NCBI GenBank assembly: GCA_916610825.1
Contig: OU744451.1
Span: 18,499,307-18,563,306, forward strand
DNA: 64,000 nt
Reading direction: 5' to 3'
DNA from: Haliclystus octoradiatus
Lineage: Eukaryota > Cnidaria > Staurozoa > Stauromedusae > Haliclystidae
Below the pieces are notes generated by a model. The model did no database searches and was not told where the DNA came from. It saw only the letters and a program-made list of their open reading frames with translations. Positions 44,801 to 58,100 of this stretch are shown piece by piece. Each line of letters opens with the position of its first letter. Positions within the stretch are counted from its first letter, which is position 1. The translations under genes were made by a program, and so were the position numbers.

Positions 44801-47800
44801 AATGTATTATTAAATATTCTGATTCAAAGCAACACCTTACACATGTTACATTGCTTCTGATATCAGCTAACACTTGATCGCATGTCTTTATATCATCTAT
44901 CTTATCCTTAGGTCCCTTCATTTGAATTCCTTTCTGATAAGCTAACTTCCTGTATGGTGAGCTACAATGAAATGGTGCGTGGCTCAAGCCTTGATCTTGT
45001 ATTCTTCAAAGATGCTATGACTCATCTTGTTAAGGTATAGTTATATCTCTCTATACCGCATATTGTTATTCCTTGCTTTCAATGTTTACCTACTATCACT
45101 GTAGTATTACATCATTCTAATTTCAGCACCTTTGATAAACAGAATAAAATTACAGATAATTGTACTGTCAAGTCTGATATATTGGTCACCTGTTTCTATT
45201 GGCCATTACAACAATATACGAAGAGCAATATTCTATTAACTTAAGTCTGTATGTTACAATTTACAAAGGTCATTTGTCTTGGTCAATTCATCTGACACGT
45301 GTGACTGTTATATACAGTGACTCATTATTGATATTAACTGCGATCTACCGTCTGCAATGAAGAAAGTCCAAAGCAGGCCTACTTTCAAATGTCTCCCTGA
45401 GAAGCACTTACGTTTTCAAGATACCTTATATTTACCACTATTACCTGTTATTCAAACCCTTTATTACTTAATGTGTGTTTTCCTGTTAACTTAGCTATGT
45501 ATCAGTCCTTTGAAATGTTCATGTTAAGGTCAACAAATGGTTTACTTGTGTACCCTGTTTAGGAATGGAAATTTCTTCACCCAAAAGTATATAGACTACC
45601 TTCTACGAGATTGAATTATGATTGATATTTTAGTTTAAGTCTCTTTCAATAAAATGGTACCTATTGATTCATTCAATTAGATTTCTCGTATCATTCGTAC
45701 CCCTCGTGGTAATGCATTACTTGTTGGTGTTGGTGGTTCTGGTAAACAAAGTCTTACTCGTCTAGCATCATTCATTGCTGGTTACAAAATATTCCAAATC
45801 ACTTTGACAAGGTAGACTAATCAGATTAACCCTACAGATTAAAATTCTTAATTTTCCATTTAATTTTATAATATTTTCAAATCTCATATTTCTCACAATC
45901 TGTTTATTCAAGTTATTACTAATTAGGTTTACTAAATATTCACAGCATGATTAGAAGTTATAATTTTTAAAGGTATAAAGGCAGAAGTCGTAAATTTTGG
46001 AATTATTTTATTGGATGTTAAACTGAATAAATGAACTCCTTTTAAAGGGTTTTGAGTCTCAAATTTTGGAATTGCCCCTTGAATAAGCTGATAAACCCTT
46101 TCAAAAGTATAATACAAATACAATCATATTTATCCTGAGATTTTCATCAAAACTTTTTGAATGATACTGTGTTGTTTTGTCATCAACCAGGACATACAAT
46201 CAGACCAATTTGATGGATGATTTGAAGCATTTGTATCGTGTAGCAGGTGCCCAAGGTCAGGGCGTTTCGTTCATCTTCACAGATAATGAAATCAAAGATG
46301 AAGCCTTCTTGGAATATATCAATAACGTTCTATCATCAGGCGAGGTATATTTAGAATTGCTTAACCCTTGATAAAACATGAATGCATATTCAATGTAGTC
46401 ATTATTCTATAGAATCCAAATAGCTTATTGATAAATCTAGCTTCTACATAGAAGCTTGTAGCATTCAGACCTTTCAGATGTCTCCAGTTTTGACCAATTT
46501 TTAACATGATTTGATGATAGTTAAGGTATTTGTCAATAAAGAATTACTGCACAGCAGCAGTGTTTAGGTTCTCTGATACCAACACTCAGGAAGTTGGGTG
46601 ACACAAGAAAGTATTGAAAAAACAAGAGCCTATTATGTAAAATAAACATCTTTTCACTATTTTGAAACAAATTTTACTTGAAAACATTTGACTGATTAGA
46701 TAAATTTCCTCCTAGAAATCTTCACGTCTTTGTCATATTTTGCCTTCCTTTCAATCATGATCTCCAGTTCTACTTTCAAATCACTTTCAACTCTTTCAAA
46801 CGCTGCTATGATATTGATTGTCTCGTTTCTCATTTCTGCTGTTTTGCAAGCTTTTGTCGGTTTTGTTGAGCTTTTGGTTTTGTATCGAAGTAGCCACTAC
46901 CACCAAACGAGATGACGCGAAGAAGGAGAATGATTTGAATTCTACTGTTCTGAAATATATCATCAACAATGTTAACATAATTTAATTGTTTATTTACGAT
47001 TATGTGGCAATTTGGGGTGCTTTTGTCTCAAGCATGACGTTCAAGTTGTTTTGGCTTGCGTGATCCCAACATGGGAGCTAGCCAATCAAATCATTTGAAA
47101 ATTTATTGAGTTTCACAATTGTATTTACTTCTGTTTTCTATTGCATGTATATTACCTAGAAAATTAACTTGAAACAGCATGTTAATCCCCTTTTCTCATG
47201 TTTTCTACACAGAATCTCTTGTTTACGCTTTACAACCTGTGTTAAAGGGGCACAAATGGCCGGTGGACTCTACACGCTTGGAGTCACATGTGTGTTTGTC
47301 GATTGTATTGTTTCTGTGCCTGAAACGATGCTGAAACTCATTTAAAGCCAATCTAAGCCATGGCTGAGATTGATCATTGAATTTACACAAAGCTTAATTC
47401 AAGTCGAGTTTGTAGCGACCACAGGTCAATGTTGCTCCATTAAAGCCCACCCTAAAGCAACCACCTATCTATAGTGGTCACTTCATAATTTTACAAATCA
47501 AAGATTAATTTATTTATATCAAATATTAATTTAGTTTGAATTTAACATCTATAGAAAAGTCATCTCTTTTTAGTGGTCAATATTCTCTTACTGGTTGTTA
47601 TGCTATATAGACATTAGATAGGTTTCATTGTACTCTCTTTGCCATTAATAACATGTTGTACAATCTATTTTTATTATAGGTTTCTAATCTGTTTGCTCGT
47701 GATGAACTTGATGAGATCACACAAGAATTAGTCCCTATAATGAAGAAAGAAATGCCACGCGTTCCACCAACTCAAGATAACCTCTATAATTATTTCATTT

Positions 47801-49127
47801 CAAGAGCAAGAAATAATCTTCATGTTGTCTTATGTTTCTCACCGGTATGGAATTCTGTTATAACTTTGAAATATTATATTTGTGAATATTATTTAGTTGA
47901 TGATGCACCTTTGCGAATCAGCAAATGAATTAATGTTTTAAATTTAACAAACCTTCATGAACTGCTCATATACTTCATAACATTTCTTAAATCATTAATG
48001 TCGCGTTATTCATGACGGTGCCAAAAGAAATTGTGACAATTCAATTCAATGTTTGCAATGAGTCCATTTAGTCGTTTTCCATTCAATCGTTTTGAAAATA
48101 TTAACGCAATGAGTTCATATGGTAAATTATATACTGTAATGTTTTATGTATGGATGTAATGAGTTTTTACAGATTATGTAATTTCTAATCATTAATAAAT
48201 ATATTCCCTGGACACTTCTTAATCAAAATCGTACTTTATGACTAACCGTTATTATTGATGTTGTTATTGACGTTAAAAGGTTGGTGATAAATTCCGTACC
48301 CGTGCTTTGAAGTTCCCTGGATTAATTAGTGGATGTACAATGGATTGGTTTAGTCGTTGGCCAAAAGATGCATTGATTGCCGTTGCTGATTACTTCTTAT
48401 CCAAATTTGAAATCACATGTTCAAGCGAGACAAAACAAAGTGTAGTTGAAACAATGGGTGTGATCCACGACGGTGTTGCTCAATCATGTGTTGACTATTT
48501 TGATAGGTGAGCTATTCGATGTACTTACACTCTAATAATTTCATACTGATTATTAGAAGTACAGGATAATCATGGAATTGTGGATTAATTTTTCCTATGG
48601 AGGAAAAATCTAAATTCATTCATGAATACTCTTCCTGGAATCAACTAAAGATATTCTGCCAGGTATTCTAGATCCAATGCAAATCCCCCTGTAAAATTGA
48701 ATTCACAAATATCATGAACTTTTAATCAAGTGTCAAGCCCATGTGGAATATGAATTGTTAAAAAAATACTCACAGATTGTATGAATGTGAGTATTTTGCA
48801 AGCCGGTAAACCTTTATGTTATAATACATCTGTACTTTTCTTATTATCAGGTTCCGTCGGCAGACTCATGTGACACCTAAATCGTATCTATCTTTCATTG
48901 ATGGCTATAAAAATATTTATCAAGAAAAAAGAGCTGACATTGGCGAACTAGCGAATCGCATGAAGACTGGTCTTGACAAACTTATTGAAGCAAGTGCATC
49001 AGTAGCTCAACTATCCAAAGATTTAGTTGTGAAAGAAAAAGAATTGGTGGTTGCATCTGTCAAGGCTGAAAAGGTAATGATTGCCCAAATGTTCATAAAG
49101 TGTTCATGAACAACTCATACACTTTCT

Positions 49128-49167
<40 letters not shown>

Positions 49168-52100
49168 ACTCATACACTTTCTATGAACTGTGTATGAAGT
49201 GTTCAAGAAAATCTTGGGGAAACAGTTCATGGAAAATTCTGTGGACTGTCCATCAACTGTTTGTGAAGTTCATGCATCAAATTTTTTACAGGAGTCAATC
49301 TCTTTATCCTTGATTCAAATTGGACCGTCTTAATCATATAATGTATAATATTATAGTATAATGTAATATATATATATATGTAGTATAATGTAATACATTA
49401 CTATCAATGGCAATTTTTTTCAAACTTTTTTCGTTTTTTCTATTGGTTAATCAAACACTGACAATTGCTATTGTCTTTGAACGTGACATAATATTCCAAG
49501 ACAATAGGGTAGAGCTCAAGACAATTAGGTCGCAACAATATGTTGAGGCAACTGCATCTCCAAGGTTTCAAGACTGACAGGGTGACGAAAAGATGCAAAA
49601 ATATGAAGATAACAACGCAATACGAAAGAGACAAAGAATCCTTCATATGCTCAAATTGATATTGATAATGTTAAAATCTCTAAATTATGAACACAGGTGT
49701 ATACAAACTTGTTGCAGTGAATTCATAATATTTCTTATGATGCCGCTGTTCTTGAATAATTCATGGGATTAATCAAGGTTTGGATTAATAATAAAACAAT
49801 TATCAGAACTTCATTTCCCATGATATTGAGAATTTATCATGCCTTGGCGTGTGTTATTCAGATCCCATTGTCACAAACATTTATTACTGTTTGTTCTCTT
49901 GCCTATCTAAAGCTTTCAATTGGATTCTAGGTGTTATCTGAAGTGACAGTCAAAGCTCAGGCTGCTGAGAAAGTCAAAGCCGAAGTACAAAAAGTCAAAG
50001 ATAAAGCTCAAGTCATTGTAGATGAAATTGAGGTAAACTTGTTAATTGAATAATAAATATAGGCATCTGAAAATTGTGTAATCATCACAGAAGAAAACTT
50101 CCAACTGCATCCTAATTGTTTTCTAGTTGTTAGAGGTGTTAAGACCTCTATAAATTAAATAACTTTGATATATGAACGTATGCGGAAACGATTATTAGTT
50201 CATCATTTTGCAATTGCCAATTTTTCATACTTTCAATTTTTCATGCAGTTTCTTTTGATTAAATGATCCGGGAAATGTCCACGGAATGATGACGCATGGG
50301 AAATGCTAACATTGAAGATCTTATGTGTCACACACTGCAAAATCGATCTTGATTGTCACATTACAACCGCAGTATGTCATTACCTTCTAAATTGATATTC
50401 CCTTTGAAATGTTCTACTCGCCAGCATATAGATGGTTCTCATTATTGTTTTCAAGAGAGGTGGGAGATTTTACAGCAATTTAAGTCATGCTACTCAGCTC
50501 CTCCCTGACACAAAAGGATGTGTAAAAAGTCTTGAAATTTATGTGATTTTATACCGCATGAAATCTTCTTTAATCCTGCTGTGACTCGAATTAATAATAT
50601 TGCTCAACATCTGCTTATCACAAATAATAATTTTTATATGAATTGCATTAATATTTCTATAAAAACATTATCTTTCCATTAAACATTTTTAATCAGTTCT
50701 GATTAATTTTGATCACTGCTTTGTTTGTTTTAGGCTGACAAAGTTATTGCTGAAGGAAAACTTGCTGCTGCTGCGCCTGCATTGGCAGAAGCAGAATCTG
50801 CTCTTCAGGTATTATCATATTGTAATTTTGAAGAGGTAAATCTCATAGAATCGAATAATTAATAACATGTAATTGTTTTTACTCATTTTGTAACAGGATG
50901 TTCGTGCATTTCTCAATTAGGTACTGTATTGTATACTGATGATGATAACATTATAATTATCATGCTGAATAGGCAAGATGCACGTGAAAGTACTCATATT
51001 CTCATCTGGCCAAGCTGATTATGAATTTCATTATACGGTTTAGTATCAACGAATAATATCAAAGATCAGTTTGAGTGCTCATGAGAATTATAAATTTCAT
51101 AAACTGTTAAAAAGAGTTCATGAATATTAACATGAGTAGTGTGTGATAGCTGGACGGTTTAACTTGTGTATGCATTTGACTGAGGTATGCTTTTTGTTTT
51201 TCAACCAACAGACCATCAAACCTGCACATATTTCCACAGTTAGAAAGCTAGCTAAACCACCACATTTGATTATGAGGATCATGGATTGTGTATCTATTCT
51301 ATTTCGCAAGTCAATGGGGTCTATTGTTTATGACCCAGAAAGAAATTGCTGTGTACCATCATGGAGTGATTCATTGAAGGTATACTATGAACATTACTAC
51401 ATGCCAGCTGCTCCTTATACCAAGTAATATGTTATGCACTTGTCAAATACTTTCTTATCAATGATATACATGTGCAGCAATAGTCCTATCAAGCAGAATT
51501 ATCCATTGACCTTCCCTGCAAAAAACAGTTCAGGAGTTCATGAACAGTTCATGAACAGTTCATCAAAATTTGGGGCTATTTAACGTTCATGAACTTGTTC
51601 ATGACCTCCTGAATTGTTTTCGCAGGGAGTATTTCATGCTTTGGTTTCTGGCTCAATCCTGCAAGAAGCACTATTGTTTGGCAGTTAAATGGCAATTGGC
51701 TATAAAACGCACATGCACCTTATATAATAATCGATTAACCACCCATTCCAGCAAAAACAGATACTAATTTACCCATTTGTGAAAAACGAGAAAAACTATA
51801 GCTTGATTGATAATTCATCAATTTCATTTAAATCTATAACATTCACTTTTTATAATCTATCAACGTTACCATGTGGATACTGTTGCTTTTATTAGTTGAT
51901 GAGTGGTTCAGGATTTTTACAAGGACTTCAAATGTTTCCTAAAGATACAATCAATGAAGAGATGGTTGAATTACTTCTGCCTTATTTTGATGCTGAAGAT
52001 TATAATCTGCAAACTGCAAAAAAGGTATGATGTTCAATTATCGGAAATGAACTTGTGACTACAGTCAAACCTAACATAACAAACACCTTTATGCAGTGTC

Positions 52101-55100
52101 CACCTCCTGTTATAACAATCACCTTTATGAAGTGTCCACCTGTTATAACAATCACATCTATGAAGTGTCCACCTGTTATAACAGTCACCTCTATGCAATG
52201 TCCACCTGTTATAACAATCACCTCTATGCAGTGTCCACCTGTTATAACAATCACATCTATGCAGTGTCCACCTGTTATAACAATCACCTCTATGCAGGGT
52301 CCACCTGTTATAACAATCACCTCTATGCAGTGTCCACAACAATCACATCTATGCAGTGTCCACCTGTTATAACAATCACCTCTATGCAGGGTCCACCTGT
52401 TATAACAATCACCTCTATGCAGTGTCCATCTGTCAATAGTGGTGACACTGACACTGTCTAAATTATTATTTTCTATTGAATCAACACTGTATATAAAGGC
52501 TACATGCATATAGTGATCAATTTATCTACCTCTTGTTTCTGGCTTTTATAGACAGGGTTTCATTGCATTTATACATCGTTGTAGAATCTCTCATTGAAGT
52601 CCATTGCGTTTACTAAATTTTGGGACACTCTAGTGTGATATTCCGAATGCAATTATAAGGAATAAGATTGAAGTAGTAATAAGAGTAGTACGAGGCAGTA
52701 AATACAACAATGTGATAGTCTGTGTAATACTATTAAAAAATAGCAAGGATGAAAGTAAGTAACACCACTAGACACAAGCGTTTATATGGCTCAAGCGCAT
52801 ATCTCAATGCCTTATACATCTCCAAGAAGCTACATGCAAGTGAGACAGTAGTTCCTCATCTAGTATAATATTAGCTACAGTATTGAAGGTTCAGAGGTTG
52901 CCTTGATAATATTTTATCATATTTAGTAAGGATATCCACACATTGCACTGGTTGATATTTACAAATTATATTCAACTGTGTCACCCATAGGTTTGTGGTG
53001 ATGTTGCTGGATTGGCACAGTGGACTAAGGCAATGGCTGTCTTCTACAGTGTCAACAAAGAAGTTCTACCACTCAAGGTATATAAAGTTATCATGCAAAG
53101 GCTACTTAGGTTAACATCAGAGCATCATAATGTGATCAACACGGCTGTAAATCCATCCTTATTTAGAAATGATTGATTAAGTGGTAGCCTTGGTAATATC
53201 ATTGTCCCCAGGTACAGCTGTGAATTGTGATAAAGGCAGATTGTGATATCTACCACTAACCAGATAGAAATGGTTGAGTTTGATAGAGACTGGTTCTGAA
53301 GAACTTGTTGATATTAAAGGAGCAACATTGACTGGCAGACTCTGCATGCTTATAGTCACATGTGTATTTGTCGTTCGTATTGTTTCTATGTCTGAAACCA
53401 TGCTTAAACTGAAATTTGAAGCCATGCCAAAGCCATGCCATGACAGTTGATCCTTGAATTTACAGCTTAATTCAAATTGAGCTTGTAGCGACCGTCGGTC
53501 AATTTTGCAAATTGTGATATTAACAGTTGTGATATCAACTTGGGTTCAATGCCTAAACAAAGTGCACTGCTATTTCAGCTTGCCATTCAGATGGGATACA
53601 ATCTAATTTCTTGATAAACGAGCCACAGTTGTTGAAATGTACTTTCGGATATACTTACTAAAATGTTTTTTGTTGTCATTCAAACTGATAGGCTAATTTA
53701 ATCATTCAAGAAGCACGTTCGAAAATTGCTCAGGCAGATTTGAACAAAGCACAAGGAATCTTAGATGATAAACAGAAAGAATTGGATGTAGTGCAAGAAC
53801 TTTATGACAATGCAATGAGAGAAAAACAGGTAAATTGGACAAAATTTCGCCAATAAATCAATTTAATTTTGATTATAAAAACAGGTGCTACTGTGTAAAT
53901 GTAAGATCAGGTTTCTATTTCAATTCTGGAACTTTCTGCTTTAATCAATTACCAAATATTCTATATTCCGAATTAAGAGCCTTTCCCGTTGTTCGGAGTT
54001 TTACGTGTTTATTTTGCGATCATCAGATGGTTTGATGAAAATTGTCGGTGGGTGTAAAATACCGACCCGCCTACTCGCCGACTACACAGACCAGATTGAT
54101 TTAATCTAGAATTTCCGGGTTGACATGACGAATACTTCACGGCGTTGTACAGAATATTTTGTGTGAACTTTTGATTCATATATACGATATTTATTCTTTC
54201 TCCAATAAATATGACCGATAAATGTGATAAGCTTCATATTTAGTGACCCTCAAAGCATCATGAAAGCATGAATAGGCTAGAATTGAAACTTCCAAGCCAT
54301 ACTGTATATGATTTTGATGGGAATGTACACATTCGTCCGACGGTCCGTGCAAGTGCAACTTTTGCTTCATCATTTATTATCTTGCAAATAAATACGATGT
54401 CTGCTGAAGTCCTGAAGATTTATAAATTTTCTTTAATATGTATGTTCTCCGTCGAATTAATTTTTCCAATTTTTTCAGCTCAACAATTCAAGTGGGAAAG
54501 CATCGGCAATTTACAGTCAAGATTCCACATAACAATAACAGGAATAATAACAATCCACATCTCGTAAATATGTATTTAATACTACGAAATAAAAACAATG
54601 TGGATTGATGTGCTTGCCATAATTGTGTCGATGCTTTCGCAGTTGAATTGTTGAGCTGAACAAATTGGAAAAATTAATTCGATGGAGAACATATCTATTA
54701 AAGAAAATTTATAGATCTTCAGCAAAAAGTTCTTACAAAATATTCTGTACAACGCCGTGAAGTATTCGTGATGTCAACCCGGAAATTCTAGATTAAATCA
54801 AGCTGGTCTGTGTGGTCGGCGGGTCGGTATTTTACACCCACCGGAAAACTGTCTAATGATAGCGAAATAAACAAGTGAAACTCCGAGTAACGGAAAATGC
54901 TCTTGCCTCATCTATGTTTCAATTCTTTGTTCTGTCTTAACAAACATTGAGCACTCTCACATACATGTATTTACTTCATATTATATTATATTCAGAATTA
55001 TCAATTGCTGATGATAGGACTTTGAAAAAATGTAGTGAGTTCTGATCTGAAGCAGTTGAAGGTTTTTTTCAAGCTTTCATGGACCCTTTCTAACAGTTCA

Positions 55101-58100
55101 TAAACTATCCACAAAGTTCACCAGTACATCATAAACATCAGATAACTTGTATTTTCATGATGTTATGACCAACATTTTACTATGGAGTGTGCTACAGTAT
55201 TCAGTTAATGTAGGCTGGATATGTAATGATTACTTTGTTTTACTTATGAACAATAAAATATTTTCAGGAATTACTCGATGATGCTGAATCATGCAAAAAG
55301 AAAATGCAAGCCGCATCTGCATTGATCGAAGGTCTTGGCGGTGAAAAGGAAAGATGGACCGAACAAAGCAAAGAGTTTCAAAGCCAGATTGAACGGTTAG
55401 ACATTATTATGCATGCATGCATTGAAATTGAAATCTAAATCCCATAAGGTTGATCTAAAGTATTGTATCATAATAATGAAGTCAATCAAACTTAATTTTA
55501 TTAATAAATACTATGAGCTACATATAATCATGCATAAATGATATTAGCTACTTAAACTCAGGATAAAGCTTGTGTCGTCATTGAGATGTGAACTTTCTGT
55601 AAACTTAGTTTGAATCAGTAGGGCAATTTAAGACTCTATTGCCTTACCATTATAGATAGTTAGATAGTTTGACAACAGCTCAATCAAGATGACCAATATA
55701 ACAGGCACAGGCAATACTATATGTATAATAATTAATTTGATTCAATCAACCTGACCCCTGCAAAAAACAGTCCAGGAGTCCATGAACAGTTCATGAACGT
55801 TAAATGGCCCCAAATTTTTATGAACTGTTTGTGAACTGTCCATGAAAGTTCATAAAAATTGGAGCCATTTAACTTTATGAATTACTCACGAGCTGTTAAT
55901 GAGCTCCTACTGTTTTCACAGAGGAATTGATTTAAAGTAAGCTCACCATATCAACACAGAGAAAAAACAGGTTTGAAAAAGCAATCGATCTTGCAACTCA
56001 ACCTTGATATCACAATTGAGAATTTCCAATTTCATCATGGGTTTTCAAAAACATAATTTATAAGTATTATAACTATCAAATTCATATAAAGATTTCAAAA
56101 ATGTTAATAAAGGGTTACCACACAGTTGTCGTTTTTGGGTTGATATTTACCAAAGGAAAATGTTGAGAGAGAGACACGAGACAATAGTATCAATTACAAT
56201 ATCTGAGTGAGAATTTCCCAACTTTTTTTGAGTTTAGTAAATATCAACTCAAACACAGCAACCGCGTGATAACCTTTCAAAATAAAACAAAATTGTTTAT
56301 TTACTCTATTTTTAATCAGTGTTTTCTTTTCTTAATGTCAGACTGGTTGGTGATGTTCTGATTGCCACCGGCTTTTTATCATATTCTGGACCATTCAACC
56401 AAACATTCCGTACTAAGCTGTTAGATGACTGGCAAGATGAGATGGACCGTAGGCGTATTCCATATACTGCTAATCTCAACATAACTGCTATGCTGGTTGA
56501 TAATGCTACGGTAAGATAAAAGACAAGATCTTTCTAATGTATTTCTTTGTGCATGCTACGTTGTCAGTTAACCAACATATGGCAGATTGTTTGTGAGATT
56601 TAAGAGTTGACAAATTCATATAATTGTTTAGAAAAACAGATTATTTACTGTGCTCTAGTCACCACTACTTATTTACACTCATAAAATGTATGTTTAAATG
56701 TTATTTAGCAATGTGTGTACTGTATTCATAATTTTTTCTTTTGAATATGTGTATTACAGTGAAACCTGTATATAACAGCCAGCTACTAGAGGTAGATAAA
56801 TTGGCCACTATAGACAGGTGGTCTTTATATACAGGTTTGATTCAATTGAAAATACTATTTTAGATATTACAAGAGTGACCACTATAGACAGGTGGCTGCT
56901 GTATAGAGGTGACCGTTTTAACAGGTTTGGCTGTATTTAGATTGGTGAATGGAGTCTCCAAGGTCTACCAAATGATGATTTATCAGTACAGAATGGTATC
57001 ATTGTTACTAAATCTACACGTTATCCATTACTCATTGATCCTCAAACTCAAGGAAAGAGTTGGATAAGAAACAGAGAGAAAGATAATGATTTTCAAGTAA
57101 GTCAACTGAATATTTTATGATCTGTTCCAAATTTTATAAAAAATAAATATATCTTGTGTGCATGCGGTATAGATTCACAAATTTTTACTGATACTGTAAT
57201 GATTTGTGGCACAGATTATGATTGCCCTGTCAGGCATTAGAGTGTTCTTTGGAAAGAGTGTATTTTCTACCTGTTAAAAAGCAAAACAATATTAACCTAC
57301 AACACCGGTTCTGCTATTGCATTTATGTCAGTTCCAATACAATTCCAGCATCATCAAATATCCAGGAACTGAGGAATTCTTTTCCTATGAGAATGTTTTT
57401 TTTTCAAAATTTTGTTTACAATTTTAAGTTAGTTTGAATAGTTTGAATCAATTGCAATGTTATTTCCCCTGCAAAAAAAAAACAGTTCAGGATTTTATGA
57501 ACTCCTGAACTGTTTTTTGCAGGGGTTAATCCAATCATTTCCCAGCTGATTTCTTGTTTAATTGCTATAGGTTACTGCATTAAATCACAAATACTTCCGT
57601 ACACATCTGGAAGATAGTTTATCATTGGGTAGGCCGTTGTTGATTGAGGATGTCGGAGAAGAACTTGATCCTGCTCTTGATAATGTTTTGGAAAAGAACT
57701 TTATTAAATCTGGAAGAACTTTGAAGGTATGTATGGTTGATTTGATTAACCTCTTTTATTTACCAATTTCAACTTGAGCAGCTGATTGAGTTTCAGGCCT
57801 GACTTACTCTGAACACAAATGTGTACTATCAGTGTGGTTTTATGTAGTGATGGGTCTGATTCATCGATTAATCAATTAATTAATCGATTATGAAATTGTG
57901 GATCGATAAATCGTAATCAAAACTTATTGTTTCTTTAGGGTCTTTTTGTACAATAAAATAGTTTATTATTTATATTGTGTTCTGTTCTTTCTAAATGTAG
58001 ATCTTATTTGTTGAAACCAAGCTTCTTTGATATATTCCTTTGCAATTAAACGTTATTTGAATAGATCGTTTAATGTTTGTTTACATCACGAAGCATTGTA

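Noticed and set aside
52000-52509. Overlapping open frames of 100-170 codons on both strands with repeated TCYNNH or [11 protein letters not shown] units
   Set aside because: They arise from a 33-bp tandem array (a multiple of three) inside an intronic MITE, with no gene structure.
53835-54567. Open frames of 60-99 codons inside the foldback element
   Set aside because: No family resemblance, and they lie in inverted-repeat arms whose complement is equally open or closed by chance.
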